Below, in pieces: positions 33,785-45,715 of a stretch of DNA of 64,000 bases. A program made the position numbers and the translations under genes. Origin of the DNA: Melieria omissa (taxonomy: Eukaryota > Arthropoda > Insecta > Diptera > Ulidiidae). Each line of letters opens with the position of its first letter. The stretch's first letter is position 1. The DNA lies in the NCBI GenBank assembly GCA_963971225.1, contig OZ020269.1:39019264-39083263 (forward strand). Direction: 5' to 3'. Below the pieces are notes generated by a model. That model had not been told where the DNA came from and searched no databases. It was given only the letters and a program-made list of their open reading frames with translations.

Positions 33785-34415
33785 TACGCTCATTGACTGT
33801 GTGAACTGAAGCACGCCCCTACAAGGAATGCCTAACCGAAACTCCAGAAAAAAGTTCAAAATTTGTCTAAAAACTAACACATGCATAAAAATTTCCCAAA
33901 TCTCACTAACACATACAAATCTGCATTTCACATTTTGGGATTTTTTCCAGTAAGTGGGAATGAAAGAATATATTTGCATTAGTACCTTCCATATTCTCTG
34001 TATGAAAGAGTGAGATAACGATATAAACGTGGCGTGCCACTTGATTTTATGCCCAAAATGTCGTAGTTCACGCGAAGACTTCAACTGGTACGTCAGGCAA
34101 GCGTCCGCTGACGAATTTATTTTTGTGGAACGTTTTGAAGGTAATAAAATATTTACTTGACTAAAAAATAACATTAAATTGAATTATTATTTCATGATTG
34201 TTCTATATAGATCTTTTCCGAAGCATGGATATGGATAATTCAACAAAAGAACCCTGGAGGCTAAAACCAAAGGCGCCGGAAGAAATGTTGTGTTTTTTTT
34301 GTGTGTCTTTCTCGCATTTCCTCTTTGTATTTCTTTTTTATGATAGCCAAATACATTTTTTTAAACTAATCGTCCAAATAGTTTTAATGTATATTTACGT
34401 AATGACTATCAGGTA
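33785..34415. other. Intergenic, nothing recognised
   Basis: AT-rich, short open frames only. No element ends supported. Confidence 0.4.
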
Positions 34416-34417
34416 CA

Positions 34418-34596
34418 TCTAACCGACAAACCGGTTAGACCTATCTGGTAGACATACCGAATCGTACGTTATGTCTACCAGATAGGTATGACCGGTTTGT
34501 CGGTTAGACGTAACTGATTGTTACGGTAGACATACCGATTCATACGTTATGCCTACCAGATAGGTCTGACCGGTTTGTCGGTTAGACGTAATTGAA
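34418..34596. repeat. Palindrome with a repeated right arm
   Basis: TCTAACCGACAAACCGGT (34418) and ACCGGTTTGTCGGTTAGA (to 34508) form the outer ends of a ~90-bp imperfect palindrome centred near 34463. The right arm, with TACCAGATAGGTCTGACCGG, recurs directly at about 34525-34590. Its function is unknown. Confidence 0.8.
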
Positions 34597-34689
34597 TGGT
34601 ACATGCGAGACTCCATGTGAGTAAGCGAGGCAGCTGTACGTTTGCCAAGGTTTCAGAGTGCATGCGTTAGAAGGTGATATCAAATCACA

Positions 34690-34850
34690 CGGACACAAAA
34701 TCAAGTCACACGTACACAAAAGGACTAGTCAGATTTTTCACACTGCTAGAACAAATCTGACTAGAAATATAACCGATATGTTGGTTATGTATACCGGTTA
34801 TATAACTAGTCATATGACCGGTAGTCTCCTTGTAGGGGCGCTACAACAAA
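34690..34850. repeat. Dispersed repeat related to 7270-7420
   Basis: Contains GACTAGTCAGATTTTTCACA and its partial inverse, and ACCGGTTATATAACTAGT. The inverse of much of it is found at 7270-7420. Confidence 0.5.
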
Positions 34851-34898
34851 CACACATGAAGTGAAAGTACCGCTTCTCCTGTGTACATTGAGGCGTTG

Positions 34899-36671
34899 CA
34901 CAGTGGGGTATTTGATGCCCAAAATGGTGATTAATTCAAAAAATGAAATTCAAATATCTTGATAATATTTGGTATGGGGGAAAAGTAGATAAAATTGTGC
35001 ATCACTGGGTGAAAAAATAAATGATCTACATTGAACGGTATTGTCACAGTGCGCTTTGTAAAATGCATATTTGTTCATTGCTCCGTTGTGTTTAGAGCGC
35101 GTTACGCATTTGCCAGTGATTTGAAGTGCTTTTTTTAATATCATTCTTGCAAAACTTAATTTTTTTAATATGGAACCTTCAACCTCAGGTATTGTACTAA
35201 TGTTTAAACAAAATTATGTTTGTGTAATATGTGTATTAATAATTTATAAAAATTAGTTAGTTATAGTCTTAAAATTGTACATATTTAAAGGATATAGGTA
35301 GACATATAGTTGCTTTGGCTGTGAAAGGCCGTAATCATTTTATATGATATGTAAAGAACATATATTTGACTACTATATTGCAAAAAATTAAAGTGCACTT
35401 TTGTGCATTTTCTGAAATATTTAAGTTTTAGTGCTTCAAAGTCAGTGCCAAATTTTGTGATTTCGCTTGATCTTCATGGAGTAATGAACGTTGTTGTTAT
35501 CATGTGTTTCTGTTTTGTTTTTGTTATTCTACTGCAAGGCACTACAAATAAGGCACTGAGACTACTTCAACTCAAAAGTGTTACTTATGCGGTGCAACTA
35601 GAACACAATTCAACTTAATTGACGAAATGATTGCAAGAAATGTTGAAACCACTAATCTTAATTTTGGACTGTCAGTACTGCATGGTTCGATACGATTTTT
35701 TGAATGCCTTCTTCATTTATCGTACAAATTACCAATAAGAAATGGCAAGTAAGGTCAGAAAACGAAACAAAAAAAATATTCAAAAGGGATTCAGAGAGAA
35801 AGCAGGTTTGATTGTTGATCAACCGAAACCCGGATTCGGCAACTCAAATGATGGAAATACGGCAAGAAGGTTCTTTCGAAACGCAGAGCTATCGCCTGAA
35901 ATCACGAATGTTGACTTGAACTTGATAAAAAGGTTGCACGTTATACTGATAGTGGTTTCTTGTGGCCATGAGGTAGATATTGCAAAGTTTCGAAATTTCG
36001 CACATGATACTGCGAGATATTTTGTATCAAAGTATCCATGGTGCAATATGCCACCTACGGTGCACAAATTTCTAATTCATGGGCCAGAAATAATACACCA
36101 CGCTCTGTTACCAATTGGCCAATTAACTGAGGAAGCTCAAGAAGCACTGAATAAAGAATTTAAAAAATACAGAGAACATTTTACACGCAAGACTAGCAGA
36201 GAAAAAACCAATCATGATATTTTGCATCGATTTCTTGTTGCTTCCGATCCAATTTTATCAAGTTTAAGGAAACTTCCTTAAAAAAAGATTCAACACCTAC
36301 CACTATCAGCTGTTGAACTTTTAAAATCACCATCTGTAAAAACTTCAACAGATAATACTAATTTCCAGTCTGGTAATGATATTGCGTTTGATGATGATGA
36401 TGATGATGATGATGATAATGATGATGATGATGACGATGATGATGATAATGATGATAATAATAGCGGTGACATTTAATAATTCTAGTGTGAGAAGCCCAAA
36501 ACATGAAATATTTACTTAAATTGAATAAATTTAATAAAAAAACAACAACAACAACAATTTTTTTTTCAATTTGTCTTATATATGTTTCATCTATGTAAAA
36601 AAATACTTTACATTCATTTTAATCGCCCAGGAGAATTGATCGCCGTTTTCAATGGTCAATACCCCACTGTG
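34899..36671 (+). mobile_element. Transib transposon with RSS-like CACAGTG ends
   Basis: 1773 bp. Both ends are CACAGTGGGGTATT (34899 and, inverted, to 36671), and the 5-bp duplication CGTTG is perfect (34894-34898, 36672-36676). A 5-bp GC-rich duplication and a CACWRTG end are diagnostic of Transib. It encodes a degraded RAG1-core-like protein. At about 1.8 kb it is shorter than an autonomous Transib, so the N-terminal and central coding part is largely deleted. Confidence 0.9.
35170..36475 (+). pseudogene. Transib transposase, RAG1-core-like, degraded
   Basis: A possible first exon opens at 35170 (MEPSTS before a GT donor). The zinc motif KCYLCGAT is at 35576-35599, matching the CxxC of the RAG1 zinc module. 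The frame 35742-36281 has DGNTARRFF, then VHKFLIHGPEII with H-x4-H (codons 36063 and 36078), then PIGQLTEEAQEALNKEF. Its Glu at 36132-36134 aligns with the third catalytic residue of RAG1. After a slip in an A-run at 36282-36288 the C-terminus continues to an Asp-rich tail encoded by GAT repeats, stop near 36473. Frameshifts near 35550, 35742 and 36282 show decay. The first two catalytic Asp were not found. Confidence 0.85.
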
Positions 36672-36676
36672 CGTTG

Positions 36677-37842
36677 GTGGTTGTTTTGGTCACTCAATAA
36701 TTTTTTGTGCAAATTTCTCACAGCAACACCAGCCAGCGCAATGATCGTCGTTTCAACTACGCCATTGTTTGTTGTTGTTGTAGTTTTTATGTGTACACAG
36801 CTCGAGAAAAATGTAAACAGCTCGTCTTTTGTTGTTTTTTTATTGTTTATGTTTTGCATCGTTTGGAACTTCCTTTTTTTAATTTACTGTCACAGCATTC
36901 ATCAGGAAATCTGAAGGAGCAAATAGGTAGCAAATGTCTGTAACCGATTGATAGTTTTTATGGAAAATGTTTCACTTAGCGCAGTGAAAAGGTTATCATT
37001 TCTTAGTTTTTGGAAACATATGCCACAATTATTATCTATGTTAATTTTTACTCGATTGTCGAAGTTTTTATCTACAAAATAATTTGTTGTAATAATTGTT
37101 GTAATTACTGCTGAAATAAAATAATAAAAAGACAGTTTCGTCTGTCTCAGCATGTAGTAGGTTTTGATTCATAGAATCCTGTGTATCTTCGAAATTAGTT
37201 GTTAGACTTGACCGAGTACTACTTGAATTTTTTCCCAAAATTGCAAAAGTATTTTCTAATTTATCTTGGTTAAAAAACGTGTTTGTTATAAAACATTTAT
37301 GTGGGTTATTGGTTAATTTTATCAGTGATTAAAAAACAGGTTTTAGTTCTAAAAATACAACTTGAATCATCCATACATTTAACATCTTTCAAATAATTAA
37401 AAAAATCTTTATAAATTTGTACGACTCATTATTTAATTGTAAAGCCGATCGAAAGCAATTATCCGATTGCCCTATTCATGCAATCAAATATTAGGTCTAC
37501 TTTTTTGATAAATGTTTCAGGAACTTTGTTTGTAGCGACCACATAAGTCGTCACGCCAACCATATTTTATTTTCTTTTCTATGATTTTGCGCACACTACT
37601 GTCTGCAATAAGTTCAGGAGCAATATGCGACGCCGTTCAGGCTTGTAGAAGAACAACAAAAGCCAGCCAGAAATCAGAAATCGTTTTACAATTTCAGCTT
37701 TTCGCCAGCGCAACAACAACAACAACAGCGTTCGTCTTCACCTTGCAATCATTTCACGCCACAACAATGTTCTAACGCACACTCGCTGCAGTGAGCGCAA
37801 CCAAAGAGCGCAACACATAAAACTACGTTCTCGCTTGTGATA
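36677..37842. other. Intergenic, short simple repeats
   Basis: Has ACAACA and GTTGTTGTT tracts (near 36770 and 37720). No gene or paired ends. About 37600-37840 together with 38446-38580 resembles 52440-52690, suggesting an older repeat split by the MITE at 37843. Confidence 0.4.
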
Positions 37843-38445
37843 TGGCGTTCAAACTGACTCATTTAAACTAGTTTAAGTAAAAATAGCTTTTTGTTGAACA
37901 CAACCGTCCAGACTGCTCAATGAAGTTTAATTTGACAGCAGTTTGTTTACACACAACAAACAAATATTTTTGTAAACTGATGTGCTGGGAGCATAATTCG
38001 AGCGAAATATTGGCGCATATTTCATAAACCACGGCATCGTACTCAACTTCATTCAATATTAGACGCCTTGTATTCAGATGCCACAAAAAGGCGATGAATG
38101 GAATGAAAGCAGTGCGAGCAACACGATAATTTTTATATATTTCAAAATTTTCACATTTTCAATGTTTGTTTGGTTTTGTTGTGATAAATTGACAGCTGAA
38201 TCTGTAGGGATGTTTTTTCTGGTTTGTGTTTAGGGTGTGCGCTGTATTCAGTTGACAAAAAAGCTTTTTCATAGAAAGCTTTCGGATGCAACCTTGCGTT
38301 AAACTCGTTTCAAAACATGTTAAATGGTTTAACACGTTTAATTTCCAACAACAATTGCATGTGAATGAACAGGTTTTCGAACGGTTTTGTTAATTTAACT
38401 TGTTTAAGCACATTGAACACGTTTAAGTCGTCAGTTTGAACGCCA
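37843..38445. mobile_element. 603-bp MITE with TA flanks
   Basis: TGGCGTTCAAACTGAC and GTCAGTTTGAACGCCA are inverted ends, flanked by TA. Subterminal TTTAAAC and GTTTAA motifs recur. A Tc1/mariner-type duplication is the simplest reading. Confidence 0.7.
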
Positions 38446-39015
38446 TATAAAGCAACGCTCTCACCACATACGTGATCTGTGCGAGCAGAGCGCGGGTTCC
38501 AATGTTAGAACCCGCCATACAAAATTTTTGCTTGTATGACATGCGCATTCTGTATGTTTATTTTCTTTGCTCCTACGTAAAACTGCTATGTAAAACTGCT
38601 TCCTTAACACTTTCGGGACTACTGGGATAATACGTCCCAGCAAGTTTTTAATGCGAGGGGCACTAAAAAAATTATTCAAATCTTACAACCCACGCAAAAT
38701 TTTGTTTTCGACTTCGGTGTTCCCCCATAAAAGGATGATTTCAAAGTTTGTGTGCATCCAATATAATTTTCTTACCCAAACTTTCATAGCATGAGCATAT
38801 TTCTGCTGAGAGTATTTTGGATTTCAAAATTAAACTCCGTTCCGAAAGGGTTAACGCACCCATTAAGTCCCATCGTCCATGATACAATAAACAAGGTAGA
38901 CTGACTACGGAGTGCCTTCTCCAAAATTATTTCTGTAGTAGTAGTATTTTTATTATATAGCGGATAATATAACAATATAACAATGTAACAATTCCAACAT
39001 AAGCTATAAATATAA
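38446..39015. other. Intergenic
   Basis: 38480-38580 resembles part of 52590-52690 (shared GATGCGCATTCTGTAT and GGAACCCGC-like sequence), a minor dispersed repeat. Nothing else recognised. Confidence 0.35.
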
Positions 39016-39019
39016 ATAT

Positions 39020-41308
39020 ACTAGCTGGGCCCCGCGGCTTCGCACGCAAGCTCTCTTCTTTCACCCGATACATATTTTGAACGCATGGTTGAACCCATTT
39101 TGATTTAAATAAAAACATATGTCTATTATCTTTGATGCCAAGTGGTTCTAAAAATTGTGAAGTCAAAAGGCCCTTTAAATCATGAGTTTTCACGTTTACT
39201 CTAAACAAAATCTTAACCCTTAGTTTACCACGGTAGATTTCGATTTTCAAAAATATGAAAAAAAACATTGTAATTATTTCCCGATTTAAATGCTTTTTGT
39301 CCAAGTTTGAAGTCAAAAGGACCAATAAATCGTTTTTCCATGCAAACTCTTAACCCATTGTTGACCCCGTTACATTTTGATTTTCAAAAAAGCGAAAAAC
39401 ACGTGTCAAATTATTTCTCACTCAGAGTACTTTCACAAAGTTTGAAGTCAGTGGGCCCGTTAATTCATTTTTTTTACAGTTTCGCCATACAAACTTTTAA
39501 CCGGTCGTTGACCCCGTCCGATTTTAATATTTGGAAAAAATGAAAAACACATATCGATTTATTTTACATTTAAAGTACTATCACCAAGTTTGAAGTTAAA
39601 AGGCCAAACAAATTGTTTCTTCATACATACTTTTAACCCGTCGTTGATCCAGTTAGATTTCGATTTTGAAAATAATGAGAAACGCGTGTATAATTTTTTT
39701 ATTTCAAGTATTTTTATAATTTTTGAAGTCAATAGGCCTATCGGTTCATGTTTTTTTCGAGTCTACCCTTAAACAAATCTTAACCCATTATTGGTGCAGT
39801 TAAATTTTGATTTTTGAAAAATTATAAAATACGTATCGAATTATTTTTTCTTTAGAGTATTTTCAGGAAGTTCGAAATCAATATGTCTCTTAAATCACTT
39901 TTCTTCATACAGCACCTTCACACATGTTTTGCCCCTTTACACCCAGGATTTAAAAAAATCTCGTCTTAGCGGAGGTTCATTTTTCAAGATGTATCTACAG
40001 TTCAAATTTCATGTTTGTATCTTCAGCGGTTTGGGCTGAGCGATGATGAATCAATCAATCAGTCAGTCAATTAGGGCAAACAATCTATGTATATAAAAAT
40101 GGAGGCGGTACCACACCCTCTTGTCCAGTGCTCACAACTTTCTTCTAGTCGAATTGTGCTACTAAGTGGAAAGTTCGTACCAAGTTTCACTGATATGTGA
40201 GTGTACTGCATAACTGTCTGAGCATAAAAAATGTGCCACGCCCTTTGACCAACGCCCCATTCCCTCTATTGAAAGATATGATTAAGTGGTAGGTTCATAC
40301 CAAGTTTCATTGATGTACGACTTACAGTTCTGCTGCATAAAAAATTTGCCACGCCCCTTGTTCAACGCCCATAAAATATTATCGGTAGAATGACACTTCT
40401 ATGGGACGATGGCATATTAAATTTCAATACTGTGCGGCTTACAATTCCGGAGCTATTCCATATAAAAGATTAGACTTGTATGGACGGAGCCACGCCCTCG
40501 TGTTAAATACCCGCTTCATTCCTCTGCCGAAAGATATGACTAAATGGTAAATTCGTACTAAGTTTCATTCATGTGCGACTAACAGTTCCAAAATTATGCG
40601 GATAGTTTGGGTCAAACAAATGTGCCACGCCCCTTGTCCAACGTTCATAAAATTTTAACAGTAGAATGACACATCTATGAAACGACGGTACGCCAAATTT
40701 CTATATTGTGCGACTTACAATTCCGAAGCTATTCCATTTAAAAGATTTGAGTTGTATGGGCGGTGCCACACCCCTTTGTTCAATACCCACCTTATTCCCT
40801 CTGCCAAAAGATATGATTAACTGGTAGGTTCATACCAAGTTTCATTGATATACGACTTACAGTTCTGCTGCATAAAAAATGTGCCACGCCCCTTGTTCAA
40901 CGCCCATAAAATTTTAACAGTAGAATAACACATCTATGAGGAGACGGTACACTAAATTTCAATGCTGTGCGACTTACAATTTCGAAGCTATTCCACTTAA
41001 AAGATTTGAGTTGTATGGGCGGTGCCACACCCCCTTGTCCAATACCCACCCCATTCCGTCGGTCGAAGGACATGATTAAATAGTAAGTGTGAACTAAATT
41101 TAATTGATGTGTGACTTATGGTTCCAAAGTTATTGTCTAAAAATGTATTCTGGTGGCGCCCCGCCCCGTTTTCCCGACTTTTCTTTTTTTATAAACCTTC
41201 ACGTAACAATTTCGAACAAACCCGCCGAAGGAAGTATCCAAGTTGGTCCAGCCGTTCTCGAGTGATAAGCAGTCGAACGGACCACGTTTCATTTTTATAT
41301 ATATAGAT
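39020..41308 (+). repeat. 2.3-kb dispersed repeat made of tandem units
   Basis: Starts ACTAGCTGGGCCCCGCGGCT and ends TTTTTATATATATAGAT. The first half has six units beginning GAAGTCAAAAGG at 39159, 39309, 39444, 39592, 39725 and 39873. The second half repeats a block of about 260-276 bp with GCCACGCCCCTTG and TTCATTGATGTGCGACTTA. A cut-down copy lies at 9801. It has no coding frame. I cannot name its class. Confidence 0.7.
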
Positions 41309-41490
41309 ATAAGATATATATATATATTACATCATCGACTCTACAATATTTTCGGCATTGGCTTACGCCGTCTGCCAATATACCGCAGAATTCCGTGCAT
41401 TATTGGTAACCTTTAATAATTGAATTCTAAAATAAGTGATTCTCTATACTTGTAGGCATATTTAATCAAAAGCACGAGTTTATCCCAGCA

Positions 41491-41844
41491 CTAATTTTCA
41501 CCATTTAAAACAGTAATCAATTTTGATTCTTCTAGTACCGATTTTCCAAAAATTTGGATTCTATACTCTCTTAGGATTGGGCAGCGCGCCAGAAAATGTG
41601 CTATATTTTCTAATTCTCCAGTATTGCACATGGCGCAAGTTTTATTTCCTGTACCAAACTTATTATTATTTAAAAATAGCATATCACTTCTAGCTCTCAT
41701 TATCCACATACTTGAATCAATGGTATATTTTTTTAAATAAATTTGCTCTCTCGACCACTCTAACTCTTTATATATTTTAGTGGTGCTAGCAGCTTTTTGT
41801 TTGTATAAGTGCACTCTAGCTTGGCGACGATTTTTTACAAGCAT
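41491..41844 (-). pseudogene. LINE C-terminal zinc-knuckle region
   Basis: Has CAMCNTGELENIAHFLARCP, a CxxC...H...C knuckle found at the end of many LINE ORF2 proteins. About 230 bases and a frame change separate it from the reverse transcriptase. Confidence 0.7.
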
Positions 41845-42080
41845 TTTTATGTCATCTATCCACTTCTCCGGCTGCCAGTTTGCCAGTTCATATTAGCATT
41901 ATTAAACAGATTTCTTAGTTCTTTAACCCAAAATACGCCTGTCTTTATTACCGATCGCGTCAAATAATTAGGGACCCGGTTTTCTGGAAAAACAAATAAT
42001 GTTCTAAAAATGTACCAGAGATGCAATTCTAAAGTGTACAAATGACTGTCCTGTACTCCTGTCTGAGACAAAGTATATAC

Positions 42081-43370
42081 TTATGTAGGCATTTGAGCTG
42101 GCAGTTTTAATATGCGCTTAAGGAAGTACTTTTGCAGTATATCGACTTCGTCGAAAAACCCATAGCCCCACACTTGCGCCGCATACGCTTGTATTGAACG
42201 GCACACTGCAAGAAATAGCCGCCATTTCGCTTCTACCGACACTTCCTTCTTGTTTAAAAAAGCAGTCCACGTATTATTTATAGCATTCTTAGACGCAATT
42301 GTTCTCTTTTCCACATGGTTTTTGAAATTTAGCTGTGGCGCCATTTCGACGCCTAAATAGGAATACCTTGGCACGATTTGTATTTCTTCTCTATCATAAT
42401 ACCACCTCTCAAGTTTACTAATCTTTCCACCTCTTCTAAAAATCATTATTTGGGACTTAGCGCGATTAACTTCAAGATTCCACAATTTACAATAATTTCC
42501 AAGATTATTTATCATTTCCTGTAATTTGATAGGACTATCCGCTAGCAAGATAATATCATCCGCGTACATGAGAAGTCTGATATTTTTTCCTTCGATGTTT
42601 AAGCCCCCTTCTAAGCAGTCATGGAGGTCGTTCAAGTATAACGCAAATAATGTTGGCGATAATAAGCATCTCTGTTTAACTCCTGAATAAGTACTGAACA
42701 CTTCCAAGATATCACACCCATTCCACACAACTGACTTCGTATTGCTATAGATATTTTCTAAAAGTCTTACTACCTTAGTTGATAGGCCAATGGAATGTAG
42801 CTTATATATCAACGCATTTCTGGACACTTTGTCGAAAGCCGCTTTAAAATCTACGAAATACGCATAAACCCTCTTCCTTTCTTCAAATTTTAAGTGTACA
42901 ATTGCAGCTAGGTTATATATATTATCTACCGTGGAATATCCCTTTCTGAAACCTGCTTGGTATTCATTCAGGACTCCATACTTTTCAGTCCATTTGGTGA
43001 TCCTGTTATTTAGAATTCCCATCATGATCTTAGCAATGCAGTTCATAAACGAGATTCCGCGGTAGTTTCCCACTTGGGCAGGATCCCCTTTTTTAAAGAT
43101 TGGGAAAATTACACTCATCCTAATAGCCTCATCTACTTTACTTCTTTCAAAAATATTAGAGTAAGGCTTTGCTAGGCAGAATATAAATTTATCTGGAGCA
43201 TTTTTAAAAAATTCGTACGGGATTCTATCTATCCCTGGTGCCTTATTTAGCTTTACCTTGCTTAACATGGTTTTGACTTCCACTGCCGTGAAGTCAGCAT
43301 CAAGCCGCTCATCAGCGTAAAAGTTTGGGGCGTAGTAAATTTTATTAGCCACAACTGTGGGGTTTAACAA
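42081..43370 (-). pseudogene. LINE reverse transcriptase domain
   Basis: 429 codons open: KAPGIDRIPYEFFKNAP (about 43-59), GNYRGISFMN (101-110), NEYQAGFRKGYSTVDN (135-150), YFVDFKAAFDKVSR (171-184), YADD (269-272), then the thumb to LKRILKLPAQMPT. In the motif usually QGCLLSP the Gly is Arg (QRCLLSP, 233-239). The frame is otherwise uninterrupted. Confidence 0.85.
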
Positions 43371-43811
43371 ATCTTCAAAGTATTCCTTAAACTCATTTAT
43401 TGTGATTCCGGCGCTAATTTCGAAAACTCCACCTTTTATCTTTTTTACTAGTTTCCACCAACTGGCACTATCTTAACCGCATTGATTTTTCCTTATACCA
43501 GGCTTCCCTACTTCTCTTACACACCTCTTTATAAACTTTATTTGCTTCCAAGTACTTTAATTTATTACTTTCGTTAAAATATTTTTTGAGAGCACGTAGA
43601 CTTTGAAGAGATTTGGTTCTCGCCTCCTTGCAATCTTTATCAAACCACTCATTTACCGTCGCAGTTTTTGTCTTTGATTGCTTCCTTACCGTCGAAACCT
43701 CTATAGCTTCCTGTAAATCTCGTATCTCTAGTGTCCTTCCTATTTTCTCAAGTTCCTTTAACTTTTTATTTCAATTTTCGTGATATTTTTCTATTGTTTG
43801 GCAACTCCAGT

Positions 43812-44267
43812 TTAATTTTGGCAGCAGTTCGCATCTTTCCAAATTATTTGTCGTTCTACCAAGCGTAAGTTTGATTGGCATATGATCCAATCCCCTTCAA
43901 AACTCTCTATCACACTCAGAAACTCGTCTTTATTAACCAAACAGTAATCTATTACTGACTCACCCACTTGACTGACAAACGTAAAATTCCCTTCTAAATC
44001 TCCTTCCGTCCTTCCGTTTAGGACGATCAACCAGAAATCCTCACACAAAGTTAGCAAAGCCTTTCCTCTTGCATTTTCTATCTTATCTTTTGAGTTAATT
44101 TTTTCAACACATGTTTTGCCCATTACTAGACTATCCACTTTTTGTTGACACTCACCAATTCTGGCATTCATATCCCCTATTAAAATAGGATTCACCACAT
44201 TGGCTTCTAGGGGAAAAGATGTAATAATGTTTAATTCTTTTTGCCATTCTGCTTGCCGGATATACAC
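43812..44267 (-). pseudogene. LINE APE endonuclease fragment
   Basis: Has PILIGDMNARIGE (the GDxN motif), then LNGRTEGDLEGNFTFVS and VIDYCLVNKD, the C-terminal landmarks of apurinic-type endonucleases that nick target DNA. The N-terminal catalytic part and the final SDH motif are not in this frame. Confidence 0.75.
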
Positions 44268-44903
44268 AGGAATTCATGTAAATTGTTCAGTTCCTTTTTT
44301 TATCAATATATTATCTACTCCACATAGATTGCTAAAGCTCCATTGATAATTCAGTTTTTTTTAATTTTGTATTAATTCCGTATACCACTCCACCAATGCC
44401 CCTCCCGTAGTGACTGACACGAACAGAAAGTTTCCAAAAAGTTTCAAAACCACCAAAGTATCTTTTAAACTATCAGAACAAAAATATCAAAAGATTTGAT
44501 GTATTGCAAAAATTCTTGGTGCCATGATTTATTTTCCAGCCCATGTATATTATAAGAGAGTATAGTTAAATTTTTAAATTCTTTAGTGCGAACAACCTGC
44601 TTTTCATTTTCTATGCCTTCACAATTGCTTGCCTTTCCACTTGTATCTCTTTTTTGTTTGTTTAAAATATGTGCTTTACATTTTCTTAGTTTTTTGCACT
44701 GGCTTTCATAACATTTGTTTTTGTTAATAAATAGTCAAAATCTAAATTTACACCTTTTAAACTGTTTCCATAAAAGTTTGACAATGTTTTGATGGCCTTT
44801 TCTTTGCCACACACTAATATTTTTTCCTTGTCCCACTATAACCACTTATTATCTATTTTCATTCTATCTCCAATTACCTGGACTTTATAGCTTGAACTTA
44901 CAC

Positions 44904-45343
44904 TCAAAATTGCTTTTTTGAGTTGCACCAGTGCCAGCTTCTCCACCCTCTTGCCCTTGTTCCCGCTAGATTTTTGATGTTCTTGAAGACGCCACGTACT
45001 GCATCCTCTGTCGAAAGTTCAGCCTTGACTGCCATGGTAATTCCTCGCTCGTACAGGAACCTCACGCCTCGAATATCGCTAGCTTGCACTCCCAATTTCT
45101 CCTCACAGATCTGCTTCACCGCTTTCTCCGGGTATGCTTGTTTTTGCAGCCCTTTGAATATAAGATTTTTCCTCCTAGAATCCTCCATAAACCTTGTAAT
45201 TTCTGTCCTCTCTTTGCTTTTTCTTTTTTCAGCAAGTTGAGCTCAATCTCCAGAGATTTGTTGTTTTCAGTGAACTGCTTCACTTGCTCTGCCAGACTAT
45301 CAACTTTAGAGGTCACAATCCCCAAATCTCGAAATTTCAACAA
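44904..45343 (-). pseudogene. LINE ORF1-like protein
   Basis: The first frame (45343-45116) has a coiled coil, SLAEQVKQFTENNKSLEIEL, that continues as NLLKKEKAKRG. The second (45188-44904) reads RRKNLIFKGLQKQ and GVQASDIRGVRFL, like the RNA-binding half of LINE ORF1 proteins. A frameshift near 45170 separates them. Confidence 0.6.
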
Positions 45344-45715
45344 GCATTCTTTTGGAACTGTTGTAGTCTTTTCGCGCTGGGGTTCGTTGCATTGCTTTTC
45401 GTGCGGTTAAGAACTAAGTGGTTTCTTTGATATGGCACTGCCTTCTCTTATTCAGCTGATTCTGTCGGCCATTCTTTTGGCGTATTGTTGCCGTTGTGTG
45501 TATTTACCGCAACAAACAGAGTTGCGGCTGAATGAGGTTATGTTCACTTTGTTTGCGTCAAAGTTCATTTTATTCGCGCCAAAATATTATGGCTCCCTCA
45601 GCGCAGCCGTGATGAGACAAGCATTTATGAGGGATCGCAGACCAAATCCATCGCTAGGCCACCGCGCTCCCCAGCTTTCTGATGGCAATCAGCCTCGCGC
45701 ACACACCTCAACAGG

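Larger units (their letters stand above)
41330..45430 (-). mobile_element. Decayed APE-type LINE, nearly full length
   Basis: Reading on minus: an ORF1-like coiled-coil protein (45343-44904), an APE endonuclease (44267-43812), reverse transcriptase (43370-42081) and a C-terminal zinc-knuckle region (41844-41491). The order is that of two-ORF APE LINEs. Frames are broken between the parts. The clade is not assigned. Confidence 0.75.

Noticed and set aside
36290..36472. Serine-rich minus-strand open frame
   Set aside because: It is the reverse reading of the GAT microsatellite; the plus strand gives the Transib acidic tail.
36391..36475. CRISPR-like or regulatory array
   Set aside because: A simple GAT trinucleotide repeat in coding context.
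34899..36671. Domesticated RAG-like gene
   Set aside because: Frameshifts, missing catalytic Asp residues, intact terminal repeats and a target duplication show a plain decayed transposon.
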